From Blastococcus sp. MG754426 (GTDB lineage: Bacteria > Actinomycetota > Actinomycetes > Mycobacteriales > Geodermatophilaceae), in NCBI RefSeq assembly GCF_021699055.1, contig NZ_SSXC01000039.1, positions 1 through 37,983 on the forward strand: a stretch of 37,983 nt of DNA. The letters run 5' to 3'. Made by a program: the position numbers and the translations under genes. The notes beneath the pieces were generated by a model. The model was not told the origin of the DNA, did not search any database, and worked only from the letters and a program-made list of their open reading frames with translations. This document shows, in pieces, positions 8,813-15,541 of this stretch (position 1 is the stretch's first letter; each line of letters starts with the position of its first letter).

Positions 8813-10027
8813 GTGACCTCCTCCACCCTCCTCTCACCGTTCCGTCTCCGCGACGTCACGTTGCGCAACCGCCTCGCCGTCGCGCCGATGTGCCAGTACT
8901 CCGTCACCGATGGCTACGTCGGTGACTACCACCTCGTGCACCTCGGCCGGTTCGCGCTCGGCGGCTTCGGCCTGGTGGTCGTCGAGGCGACGGGGGTGAC
9001 GCCGGAGGGCCGGATCAGCCACGGGGACGTCGGCCTGTGGTCCGACGACCACGTGCCGGGGCTCGCGCGGGTCGTGGAGTTCCTGCACGCCGAGGGGGCC
9101 GCGGCCGGCATCCAGCTGGCCCACGCCGGCGCCAAGGCCAGCAGCCGGCGCCCGTGGGAGGGGTCCGGGCCGGTGACCGAGGAGGACGCCCGCCCCGGCG
9201 AGGCGCCGTGGCCGACCGTCTCGGCGTCCGCCGTCCCCGCGGGGCCGGGGTGGCCGGTGCCCCACGCGCTCGCGGTCGAGGAGCTCGCCGAGGTGCGCGA
9301 GGCGTTCGCCGCCGCCGCCCGCCGGGCCGACGCCGCCGGCTTCGACGTCGTGGAGGTGCACGCCGCGCACGGCTACCTGCTGCACCAGTTCCTCTCCCCG
9401 CTGAGCAACGTGCGCGACGACGCGTACGGCGGCTCGCGGGAGGCTCGGATGCGCTTCCCGCTCGAGGTGGTCGACGCGGTGCGCGCCGCCTGGCCGGCGG
9501 GCAAGCCGCTGCTGGTGCGCGTCTCCGCCGTCGACGGCTCCGGGGAGGGGCTCACCGTCGAGGACACCGTCGCCTTCGCCCGCGAGCTGCGCGCCCGCGG
9601 GGTCGACGTCGTCGACGTCTCCGGCGGCGGCCTCGGCGGCGGGTGGGAGCACCCGATCGGCTACGGCTACCAGGTGCCCTACGCCGCGGCGATCCGCGAG
9701 CAGGCCGACGTCGCCACCATGGCCGTCGGGCTGGTGGTGGACGCCCGCCAGGCCGAGGCGATCGTCGCCGGCGGCGCGGCGGACCTGGTGGCGGTCGCCC
9801 GTGAAGCGCAGGACGACCCGAACTTCGCCGTGCACGCCGCCCGCGAGCTCACCGCCGCCTACGACGCCTACCCGGTGCAGGCGGGGCCGCGGCTGGCCTC
9901 CCGCGACCGCCTCCTGGGCCGGCTCGGCCCGTGGACCGGCCCCGACCCGGTGCAGACGGAGGACCCCCGTTCCCCCCACCCGTCGCAAGCTCGGGGCGGG
10001 CCCCTGGACGGGGGCCGACGGGACTAG
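8813..10027 (+). CDS. NADH:flavin oxidoreductase, old yellow enzyme family (YqjM-like)
   Basis: FMN-dependent ene-reductase that reduces activated C=C bonds of enones or nitro compounds using NAD(P)H. The YqjM-class signatures are clear: APMCQYS with the flavin-tuning C27 and Y29, an HAGAKAS segment at about 100, and the substrate-binding pair H183/H186 in VHAAHGYLLHQF. The FMN phosphate site lies in the C-terminal part of the TIM barrel (VAREAQDDPNF). At 404 aa it is about 65 residues longer than YqjM; the final 30 or so residues after LLGRLGPW are proline/glycine-rich and look disordered. The start is GTG, without a close ribosome site. It is divergent from pckG. The physiological substrate is not evident. 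Confidence 0.93.
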   Translation: MTSSTLLSPFRLRDVTLRNRLAVAPMCQYSVTDGYVGDYHLVHLGRFALGGFGLVVVEATGVTPEGRISHGDVGLWSDDHVPGLARVVEFLHAEGAAAGIQLAHAGAKASSRRPWEGSGPVTEEDARPGEAPWPTVSASAVPAGPGWPVPHALAVEELAEVREAFAAAARRADAAGFDVVEVHAAHGYLLHQFLSPLSNVRDDAYGGSREARMRFPLEVVDAVRAAWPAGKPLLVRVSAVDGSGEGLTVEDTVAFARELRARGVDVVDVSGGGLGGGWEHPIGYGYQVPYAAAIREQADVATMAVGLVVDARQAEAIVAGGAADLVAVAREAQDDPNFAVHAARELTAAYDAYPVQAGPRLASRDRLLGRLGPWTGPDPVQTEDPRSPHPSQARGGPLDGGRRD

Positions 10028-10554
10028 CCTGCGCGCCCGTAGGCGGGACCCACCTCGGCGGCGAAGGAGTCCCAGTCGCCGGGCACGGGCCGGCCGCTCA
10101 CCTCGGAGTCGAACTTGTCGAGGTACCAGTGCCAGCCCATCGCGTGGTCGGTGACGTCGACGCCGGCGGCGAAGACCTGGACGAAGCGCAGGACGGTGCG
10201 GTCCCCCTCCGCGAACAGGTCCAGGTCGACCCGCCAGACGCCGGAGCCCTCCTGCTCCTGCTCCCACTGCACCACCAGCCGCCGCGGTGGGTCGCACTCG
10301 ACGACGGTCATCGGCTCCCCCACCGGCTCGTCCTCGTGGGTCATCGTGAAGGTGCCCGACCCGCCGGGGCGCCGCTCGCCGTCGTAGGTGCCGATCCAGC
10401 GCGCCAGGCGGTCGGGCTCGGCGAGCGCGGCCCAGACGTCCTCGATCGGGTCGGGCCAGCTGCGGCGGAACTCCAGCCGCCGCCGGCCGTCGGCCTCGGT
10501 GGTGACGGTGCCCCGCCGGGCCTCCAGGTTCGCGTCCTCGGTGCGCGGGTTCAT
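10024..10554 (-). CDS. SRPBCC/AHSA1-domain protein
   Basis: A 176-aa protein of the START-like AHSA1 (Aha1 C-terminal-like) superfamily. Landmarks are the opening RRLEFRRSWPDPIEDVWAAL, WIGTYDGERRPGG, and the late helix MGWHWYLDKFDS. This fold makes a hydrophobic ligand cavity; in bacteria such proteins are often fused or coupled to ArsR regulators and their ligands are mostly unknown. Its ATG overlaps the ArsR stop by 4 nt (ATGA, 10551-10554), so the two are almost certainly co-translated. The 3' end overlaps the convergent OYE gene by 4 nt. A role as ligand-binding partner or small-molecule sensor is inference. Confidence 0.88.
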   Translation of the reverse strand: MNPRTEDANLEARRGTVTTEADGRRRLEFRRSWPDPIEDVWAALAEPDRLARWIGTYDGERRPGGSGTFTMTHEDEPVGEPMTVVECDPPRRLVVQWEQEQEGSGVWRVDLDLFAEGDRTVLRFVQVFAAGVDVTDHAMGWHWYLDKFDSEVSGRPVPGDWDSFAAEVGPAYGRAG

Positions 10555-10880
10555 CCCGGTCCTCCCTGTCTGCGCGCCCGCCTGCCGCGGGCGATCTCGG
10601 TGTCGAGGGCGTCGAGCCGCTGCGCCCAGAGGTCGCGGTAGGGCTCCAGCCAGTCGTCGATCTCCCGCAGCGGCCGCGGGTCGAGCGAGTAGCGGCGCTC
10701 GCGCCCGTCGGCGCGCACGCGCACCAGCCCGGCCTCGCGCAGCACGCGCAGGTGCCGGCTGATCGCCGGACGGCTGACCGGGAACGGCGCCGCCAGCTCG
10801 CCCGCCGTCCGCTCCCCGGCCGCGAGCAGCCCGACCAGCTCCCGCCGGATCGGGTCCGCCAGCGCCTGCAACGCCTCCAC
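10551..10880 (-). CDS. ArsR-family winged-helix repressor
   Basis: A 109-aa DNA-binding protein. The winged helix spans about residues 8-68, with the recognition region TAGELAAPFPVSRPAISRHL and the wing RVRADGRERRYSL. There are no cysteines, so the classical ArsR metal site is absent; this fits the non-metal ArsR subgroup that pairs with AHSA1 proteins. The GTG start has no ribosome site and lies 5 bp from a perfect 9-bp dyad, which suggests a leaderless, autorepressed transcript. It is translationally coupled to the AHSA1 gene through ATGA. Confidence 0.92.
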   Translation of the reverse strand: MEALQALADPIRRELVGLLAAGERTAGELAAPFPVSRPAISRHLRVLREAGLVRVRADGRERRYSLDPRPLREIDDWLEPYRDLWAQRLDALDTEIARGRRARRQGGPG

Positions 10881-10885
10881 GTGTC

Positions 10886-10909
10886 ATGCGTAACACATCA
10901 GTTACGCAT
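10886..10909. promoter_or_regulatory. ArsR operator (perfect 9-bp dyad)
   Basis: ATGCGTAAC and GTTACGCAT are exact reverse complements separated by 6 bp. The dyad ends 5 bp before the arsR start codon and lies 44 bp before the start of the rightward 72-aa gene, so a bound dimer could block transcription in both directions. Size and symmetry fit an ArsR dimer site. Binding by this ArsR is inferred from position. Confidence 0.7.
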
Positions 10910-10953
10910 TGGTCGAGGGGTTGACCCGCGGCACCCCGGGAAAGGAGCCGTCC

Positions 10954-11172
10954 ATGACCGTCACCGATCCGGACACCCCCGACCCGCTCAACGACCCCCG
11001 CACGCTGCAGGCCGACCCGGGGGCCTACGGCGAGGGCGCCGACCTCGCCTCGGCCGAGGACGACCCCTCGGCGACGGGCGAGGACGAGCTGCCCACCAGC
11101 GGGAACCTGCAGGACGAGGCGGGCGGCAGCGACGTCACCGGCGGGGCCTTCGGGGAGAACCCGCCGGCCTGA
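10954..11172 (+). CDS. Small acidic, probably disordered protein (72 aa)
   Basis: I do not recognise a family. The protein is rich in Asp, Glu, Gly, Pro and Thr, has no hydrophobic core and no cysteine, and ends ENPPA. A good ribosome site (GGAAAGGAG, 6 nt spacing) supports the ATG at MTVTDPD; a longer reading frame begins in the arsR operator region and lacks such a site. It follows the ArsR operator and is followed by another small gene after 68 nt. Such acidic small proteins are common near stress genes in actinobacteria, but no function can be assigned. Confidence 0.65.
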   Translation: MTVTDPDTPDPLNDPRTLQADPGAYGEGADLASAEDDPSATGEDELPTSGNLQDEAGGSDVTGGAFGENPPA

Positions 11173-11240
11173 CCGTGTGACGGATCGGTTCCCCTCGGGT
11201 AAGCCGGGCGCGTCCCACCCACCTGAACCGAGGAGGACCG

Positions 11241-11483
11241 ATGGCCACCGGTGAGACCGGCTTCGAGGACGTCTTCTACGACCTCGTCTCCGTCCAGTAC
11301 CACTCGCTCAAGGCCGGGCACGACTACGGCCAGTACGTCCGGGACGCCGAGAACGCGGGCCTGGACGACGTCGCGGCGTTCTTCCGCGAGGTCATGGAGC
11401 AGGACTCCCAGCGCGCCAAGCGCTGCCACGAGTTCCTCGGCCGCCTCCAGGGCACCTCGCAGGGCGGGCCGGCCACCCGGTAA
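11241..11483 (+). CDS. Conserved small helical protein (80 aa), function unknown
   Basis: An 80-aa protein that should form two or three amphipathic helices: FYDLVSVQYHSLKAGHDYGQY, then NAGLDDVAAFFREVMEQDSQ and AKRCHEFLGRL. The His/Glu spacing is reminiscent of ferritin-like or acyl-carrier-like helical bundles, but there are too few metal ligands to call a di-iron site. The ribosome site GAGGAGG lies 5 nt before the ATG. The 68-nt gap from the acidic gene leaves room for its own promoter. Coding status is supported by the ribosome site and the compositional pattern; its function is unknown. Confidence 0.75.
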   Translation: MATGETGFEDVFYDLVSVQYHSLKAGHDYGQYVRDAENAGLDDVAAFFREVMEQDSQRAKRCHEFLGRLQGTSQGGPATR

Positions 11484-11501
11484 CCGGGGCAGGATGCGGT
11501 C

Positions 11502-12479
11502 GTGATCTCGACCGCGCTCACCCGCCGCTTCGCCCTCGCCACGCCGGTCGTCGGAGCACCGATGGCCGGTGTGGCCGGGGGTGCGCTCGCGCGGGCGGTG
11601 TCGCTCGGCGGCGGGCTCGGCATGATCGGCGTCGGCAGCGCGACACCCACGTCCTTCGTCGTCGAGCAGTGCGCCGTCCCGCGCGGCGACGGGCTGCCGT
11701 TCGGCGTCGGGCTGATGGCCTGGGCGCTGCCCGGCCGGCCCGACCTGCTCGAGGCGACCATCCAGGCGGCGCCCGACCTCGTCTCGGTCTCCTTCGGCGA
11801 CCCGGCGCCCTGGGTGCCGCGCCTGCACGACGCCGGGATCGCCGTCGCCTCGCAGGTGAACACGGTGGCCGACCTGCACCGGGCGCTGGCCGCCGGAGTC
11901 GACCTCGTGGTGGCGCAGGGCAGCGAGGCCGGCGGGCACACCGGGCAGCGGGCCACCCTCCCCCTGCTGCAGGAGGTGCTCGCGCTGACCGACCGGCCGG
12001 TCCTGGCCGCCGGCGGTGTCGCGACCGGCGCGGGGATGGCCGCCGCCCTGGCCGCGGGCGCGGCGGGCGTCTGGATCGGCACCCCGCTGCTGTCCTGCCC
12101 GGAGGGCCTCAACTCCCCTGCCGCCCGGGAGCGGGTGCGCGCGGCGGCCGGCGAGGAGACCGTGCTGACCCGGGCCTTCGACGTCGCCCAAGGCATCCCG
12201 TGGCCGGAGCGGTGGCCCGGCCGCGCGCTGGTCAACGACTTCTCCCGCACCTGGCACGGGCGCGAGGCCGAGCTGGCGCACGACGCCGGCGCCCGTCAGC
12301 TCGTGGTGGACGGCCGGCGCACCGGGGACCCGGCGAGCGCGCCGGTCTACGCCGGGGAGTCGGTCGGGCTGGTCACCGCGGAGCGCTCGGCCACCGAGGT
12401 CGTGCGGGAACTGGACGCCGCGGCCGAGCAGGCGCTGCGTGCAGTGGCGGGGCTGCTGGACCGACCGCCGGCCCCGTGA
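11502..12479 (+). CDS. Nitronate monooxygenase family flavoprotein
   Basis: FMN-dependent TIM-barrel enzyme (325 aa) related to 2-nitropropane dioxygenase, which oxidises alkyl nitronates such as the toxin propionate-3-nitronate. Signatures are VGAPMAGVAGG near the N-terminus, the motif QGSEAGGHTG (139-148) with the catalytic-type H146, and the FMN phosphate segments AAGGVATG and GAAGVWIGTPLL. The GTG start is preceded by CAGGAT and a 6-nt gap, which may be a leaderless -10 element. It lies 18 nt after the 80-aa gene and converges on frnE. Some relatives are enoyl reductases, so the exact reaction is uncertain. Confidence 0.9.
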   Translation: MISTALTRRFALATPVVGAPMAGVAGGALARAVSLGGGLGMIGVGSATPTSFVVEQCAVPRGDGLPFGVGLMAWALPGRPDLLEATIQAAPDLVSVSFGDPAPWVPRLHDAGIAVASQVNTVADLHRALAAGVDLVVAQGSEAGGHTGQRATLPLLQEVLALTDRPVLAAGGVATGAGMAAALAAGAAGVWIGTPLLSCPEGLNSPAARERVRAAAGEETVLTRAFDVAQGIPWPERWPGRALVNDFSRTWHGREAELAHDAGARQLVVDGRRTGDPASAPVYAGESVGLVTAERSATEVVRELDAAAEQALRAVAGLLDRPPAP

Positions 12480-12506
12480 GCATCGTCCAGTCGTCGACCC
12501 CCGGGC

Positions 12507-12523
12507 CCCGGCGAGAGGCCGGG
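12507..12523. terminator. Hairpin between convergent genes
   Basis: CCCGGC, a 5-nt loop (GAGAG) and GCCGGG form a perfect 6-bp stem in the 72-bp gap between the convergent nitronate monooxygenase and frnE-like genes. No T-tract follows on either strand. Position favours a bidirectional terminator. Confidence 0.4.
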
Positions 12524-12551
12524 AACCGCACACCCGCGCAGCGGTACCGGG

Positions 12552-13244
12552 TCAGACGGTGCAGCTGTCGTCGGTGCAGCCGTCGGCCGGCGGCACCGTG
12601 ACCAGCGGGTTGGCGTCGGCCCAGGCGCGCTCGAGGACCTGCAGCAGCAGCTCGGCCGGCTGGGCGCCCGCGGCGCCGTACTTCCGGTCCACGACGAAGA
12701 AGGGGACCCCGGTGGCGCCGAGCGACTGCGCGGTGGCGCTGTCCTGGCGGACGGCGGACAGGTAGCGCCGGTCGGCCAACGCCGCCCGGATCTCGGCCTC
12801 GTCGAGGCCGACCTGGACGCCCAGCGGGACGAGCGAGTCGACGTCGAAGACCGGGCGCCCCTCCTCGAAGTAGGCGTGCAGCAGCAGCTCCTTGAGCTGG
12901 TTGCGCCTGCCGTGCTCGGCGGCCAGGTGCAGCAGCTCGTGCGCGAGCAGGGTGTTGCCGCTGACGGCGTCGGCCAGGTGGTACTCCAAGCCTTCACCGG
13001 CGGCGACCTGCTCGACCTGCGTCATGTTCTGGCGCATCTGCTCGACGCTCGTGCCGTACTTGCGGGCGAGCGCCGGCAGCGTCGGGTGCGTCTCGCCCTC
13101 GGGCGCGGTGGGGTCGAGCTGGAAGGACCGCCAGACCACCTCGACCTGGTCACGGTGGGGGAACCGCTCGAGCGCGGCCTCCAGCCGGCGCTTGCCGATG
13201 TAGCACCACGGGCACACGACGTCGGACCAGACCTCTACCTGCAT
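12552..13244 (-). CDS. FrnE-like DsbA-family oxidoreductase
   Basis: A 230-aa cytoplasmic thioredoxin-fold protein with a helical insertion (DSBA/FrnE family). The N-terminal strand VEVWSDVVCPWCYIGKRRLE holds the CXXC site C11-P-W-C14. The cis-proline region is GATGVPFFVVDRKYG. The C-terminal tail ends DGCTDDSCTV, a CX4C pair (C223, C228); Deinococcus radiodurans FrnE is known to use a second CX4C motif, so disulfide exchange between the two sites is plausible here. There is no signal peptide. It runs leftward just after the FKBP gene with a 38-nt gap. A role in oxidative-stress thiol chemistry is inferred from the family. Confidence 0.9.
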   Translation of the reverse strand: MQVEVWSDVVCPWCYIGKRRLEAALERFPHRDQVEVVWRSFQLDPTAPEGETHPTLPALARKYGTSVEQMRQNMTQVEQVAAGEGLEYHLADAVSGNTLLAHELLHLAAEHGRRNQLKELLLHAYFEEGRPVFDVDSLVPLGVQVGLDEAEIRAALADRRYLSAVRQDSATAQSLGATGVPFFVVDRKYGAAGAQPAELLLQVLERAWADANPLVTVPPADGCTDDSCTV

Positions 13245-13282
13245 ACCCGGCCCAACGTCGCCGCCCGCTCGGAACTTCCTGC

Positions 13283-13660
13283 TCAGCGCACGCCGACGAG
13301 GTCGACGACGAAGACGAGCGTCGCGCCCGGCTTGATGACGCCACCGGCACCGCGGTCGCCGTAGGCCTTGTGCGCCGGGATGGTCAGCCGGCGGCGGCCG
13401 CCGACCTTCATGCCGACGATGCCCTCGTCCCAGCCCTGGATGACCATGCCGACACCGACCCGGAACTCCAGCGGGTCGCCGCGGTCCCAGGAGGCGTCGA
13501 ACTGCTCGCCGCCCTCGTGCGTGACGCCCACGTAGTGGGCGCTGACCAGGTCACCGGCCTTGGCCTCCTCGCCGTCACCCACGACGAGGTCCTCGACCAC
13601 CAGGTCGTCGGGGGCCGGCCCGGTCGGCGGCTCGACCTCGGGTCGGGTCAGCTCAGCCAC
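13283..13660 (-). CDS. FKBP-type peptidyl-prolyl cis-trans isomerase
   Basis: A 125-aa single-domain FKBP that speeds proline isomerisation during folding. Recognised segments are SAHYVGVTHEGGEQFDASWDR, the pocket sequence VIQGWDEGIVGMKVGGRRRL, and the end YGDRGAGGVIKPGATLVFVVDL. There is no signal peptide, so it acts in the cytoplasm. The start is GTG (VAELTRPEVEP) with a strong GGAGGGAG site; this start lies inside the end of the MFS gene, giving a 13-nt overlap and likely coupling. Active-site aromatics F, W and Y are retained, so the protein should be active. Confidence 0.94.
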   Translation of the reverse strand: MAELTRPEVEPPTGPAPDDLVVEDLVVGDGEEAKAGDLVSAHYVGVTHEGGEQFDASWDRGDPLEFRVGVGMVIQGWDEGIVGMKVGGRRRLTIPAHKAYGDRGAGGVIKPGATLVFVVDLVGVR

Positions 13661-14988
13661 GGTTCTCCCTCCCGCGCCGGGGCGGTCCCGGCGCCGTCGT
13701 CCCCCATCCAAGCAGCGCTCGGCGGCTCCGGCTCGGGCCGGCGGACGTCGAGCGGGTGGGCGATCTCGTCGGCGGGCAGCCGCGCGGCCCAGATGGCGAC
13801 GACGGCGAACACCGGCGGGGCCAGGCCTGCGACCAGGAAGGCCCCCGACCGCCCGACCAGCTCGCTGAGCGGCCCGGCGAGCGCCATCGACAGCGGCATG
13901 AGGCTCAGCGAGACGAAGAAGTCGAGGCTGGACACGCGGCCGAGGAGGGCCGGCGGAACCCGGCGCTGCAGCAGCGTCCCCCAGATGACCATGCCCGCCT
14001 GGAAGGTCGCCCCCACGGCCGCGGCGGCGACGAGCATGACCCCGAGGTCGGTGGTGAACCCGAAGACGACCATCGGCACGCAGCCCACGCCCCACAGCAG
14101 GTTCATCACCGTGAGGTAGCGGCGCGGCAGCCGCCAGGAGGCGACCAGCAGCGAACCGAGCGCACCGCCCAGCCCGAAGGCGGCCAGCACCCACGCGTGC
14201 TGGCTCGCGCCGCCGCCGGCGTCCTCGATCGCGAACGGGACGAGCACCTCGAACGGCCCGATGAAGGCCAGCAGCATGAACGCGGCGAACAGCAGCGTGG
14301 CCAGCAGCCACGGCGTCGCGACGACGTAGCGGACCCCCTCGCGGACGTCGGCGACCAGGCCCGGCGGCGGCGCGCCGTCGGCGTGCTCGCGGCGCACCGG
14401 GGTCAGCGGCAGCGCGAGCAGGAAGCCGGCCGCGAGGAAGGCCGCCACGGCGGTGCCGGCCATCGCCGCGCCCGGGGACCAGGCGGCGACGAGGAACCCG
14501 GCGACCGCCGGCCCCGCCGCCTGACCGAGCACCGGGCGCACCGCCCCCTCGAGCCCGTTGACCGCCAGCAGGTCGCCCTCCGGGACGAGCGCCGGCACCA
14601 GCGCCGAGTACGCCGGGTAGAACAGCCCCAGCGCCGCGCCGTCGACCAGGGCGACGAGGGCCAGCTGCCACAGGTCCAGGACGCCGGTGAGCGAGAGGGC
14701 GGCGGCCACGGCCGTCGCGCCACCCTGGAGCAGCGCCACGAGCAGCAGCAGGTGGCGCTGGGGCACCCGGTCGGCCAGCGCCCCGCCGAGCAGGGTCATC
14801 ACCAGCATCCCGCCGGAGCTCAGCGCCGCGACGAGCGACAGCGCGCCCGGTCCGCCGTCGAGCGCGACGACCTGCCAGACCATCGCGATCGCCCACAGCC
14901 CCTGGGTGAGCAGCGAGAGCGCCATGGCCGCCGCGAGCAGCCGGTAGGAGCGGTGCCGCAACGGCGCCAGGGCGCGTGGCAGCGTCAT
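13648..14988 (-). CDS. MFS transporter (EntS/DHA3-like)
   Basis: A 446-aa major facilitator with about twelve membrane segments beginning at LLAAAMALSLLTQGLWAIAM. It resembles the MFS_3/EntS group, many members of which export drugs or siderophores. The cytoplasmic loop after segment 2 reads GGALADRVPQRH, a motif-A variant. The tail of about 45 residues is hydrophilic and proline-rich. The ATG has GGAGGAG 4-5 nt upstream. It overlaps the FKBP gene by 13 nt, an odd but common type of operon junction. It is divergent from the VOC gene. Substrate not identifiable. Confidence 0.9.
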   Translation of the reverse strand: MTLPRALAPLRHRSYRLLAAAMALSLLTQGLWAIAMVWQVVALDGGPGALSLVAALSSGGMLVMTLLGGALADRVPQRHLLLLVALLQGGATAVAAALSLTGVLDLWQLALVALVDGAALGLFYPAYSALVPALVPEGDLLAVNGLEGAVRPVLGQAAGPAVAGFLVAAWSPGAAMAGTAVAAFLAAGFLLALPLTPVRREHADGAPPPGLVADVREGVRYVVATPWLLATLLFAAFMLLAFIGPFEVLVPFAIEDAGGGASQHAWVLAAFGLGGALGSLLVASWRLPRRYLTVMNLLWGVGCVPMVVFGFTTDLGVMLVAAAAVGATFQAGMVIWGTLLQRRVPPALLGRVSSLDFFVSLSLMPLSMALAGPLSELVGRSGAFLVAGLAPPVFAVVAIWAARLPADEIAHPLDVRRPEPEPPSAAWMGDDGAGTAPAREGEPWLS

Positions 14989-15101
14989 CGAACTCCTCCG
15001 TCGGTGGTGGGCGCGCCCATCGTGGGCCACGGGTACGACAGGACGCACGCCGTTTCCCCGACGGCGGAACCGGAGCGGTCCCGGTGGTCGGTGGCCGCCG
15101 C

Positions 15102-15107
15102 TACCGT
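15102..15107 (+). promoter_or_regulatory. -10 element of a leaderless promoter
   Basis: TACCGT fits TANNNT and ends 7 nt before the VOC gene ATG, which has no ribosome site. This spacing puts the transcription start at the A of the start codon. No clear -35 box is seen. Confidence 0.45.
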
Positions 15108-15114
15108 CCGCGCC

Positions 15115-15504
15115 ATGATCGACCACCTGGGGCTGCAGTGCGCCGACGCCGAGGCGGCGGCGGCCTTCTACCAGCACGTCTTCGCCGCCTGCGGCGTCCG
15201 CGAGGCGATGCGCATCGACACCCCGCACGGGCCCGTGATCGGGCTCTGCGGGCCCGGCGGGCAGCCGCAGCTGTGGACGAGCCCGGCCGAGGACACCGGC
15301 CACCGCCCGGTGCACCTGGCCCTGGCGGCGCCGTCCCGCGAGGCCGTCGATGCCGTCTTCGCCGCCGCGCGCGAGGCGGGGGCGGAGATCCTGCACGAGC
15401 CGCGGGTGTGGCCCGAGTACCACCCGGGCTACTACGGCGTCTTCCTGCGCGACCCCGACGGCAACAACGTGGAGGCGGTGCACCACGGGGCGCCGCCGTC
15501 CTGA
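15115..15504 (+). CDS. VOC-superfamily (glyoxalase/bleomycin-resistance fold) protein
   Basis: A 129-aa vicinal-oxygen-chelate protein made of two beta-alpha-beta-beta-beta modules. Candidate metal ligands occur at the usual places: H4 in MIDHLGLQ, H67 in RPVHLAL and E120 in GNNVEAVH. The late loop PGYYGVFLRDPDGNN is characteristic. The fold covers lyases, dioxygenases and antibiotic-binding proteins, so the reaction is undetermined. The ATG lacks a ribosome site but has a -10-like TACCGT at leaderless distance. The GH13 gene follows after 37 nt and may be co-transcribed, although the two have no evident functional link. Confidence 0.88.
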   Translation: MIDHLGLQCADAEAAAAFYQHVFAACGVREAMRIDTPHGPVIGLCGPGGQPQLWTSPAEDTGHRPVHLALAAPSREAVDAVFAAAREAGAEILHEPRVWPEYHPGYYGVFLRDPDGNNVEAVHHGAPPS

Positions 15505-15541
15505 CCGTGCGCCGCGCCGCGCGGCGTGCTGGGCTGGGCAC

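Noticed and set aside
11197-11202. GGGTAA as a SigB-type -10 box before the 80-aa gene
   Set aside because: No GTTT-like -35 is found at the proper spacing.
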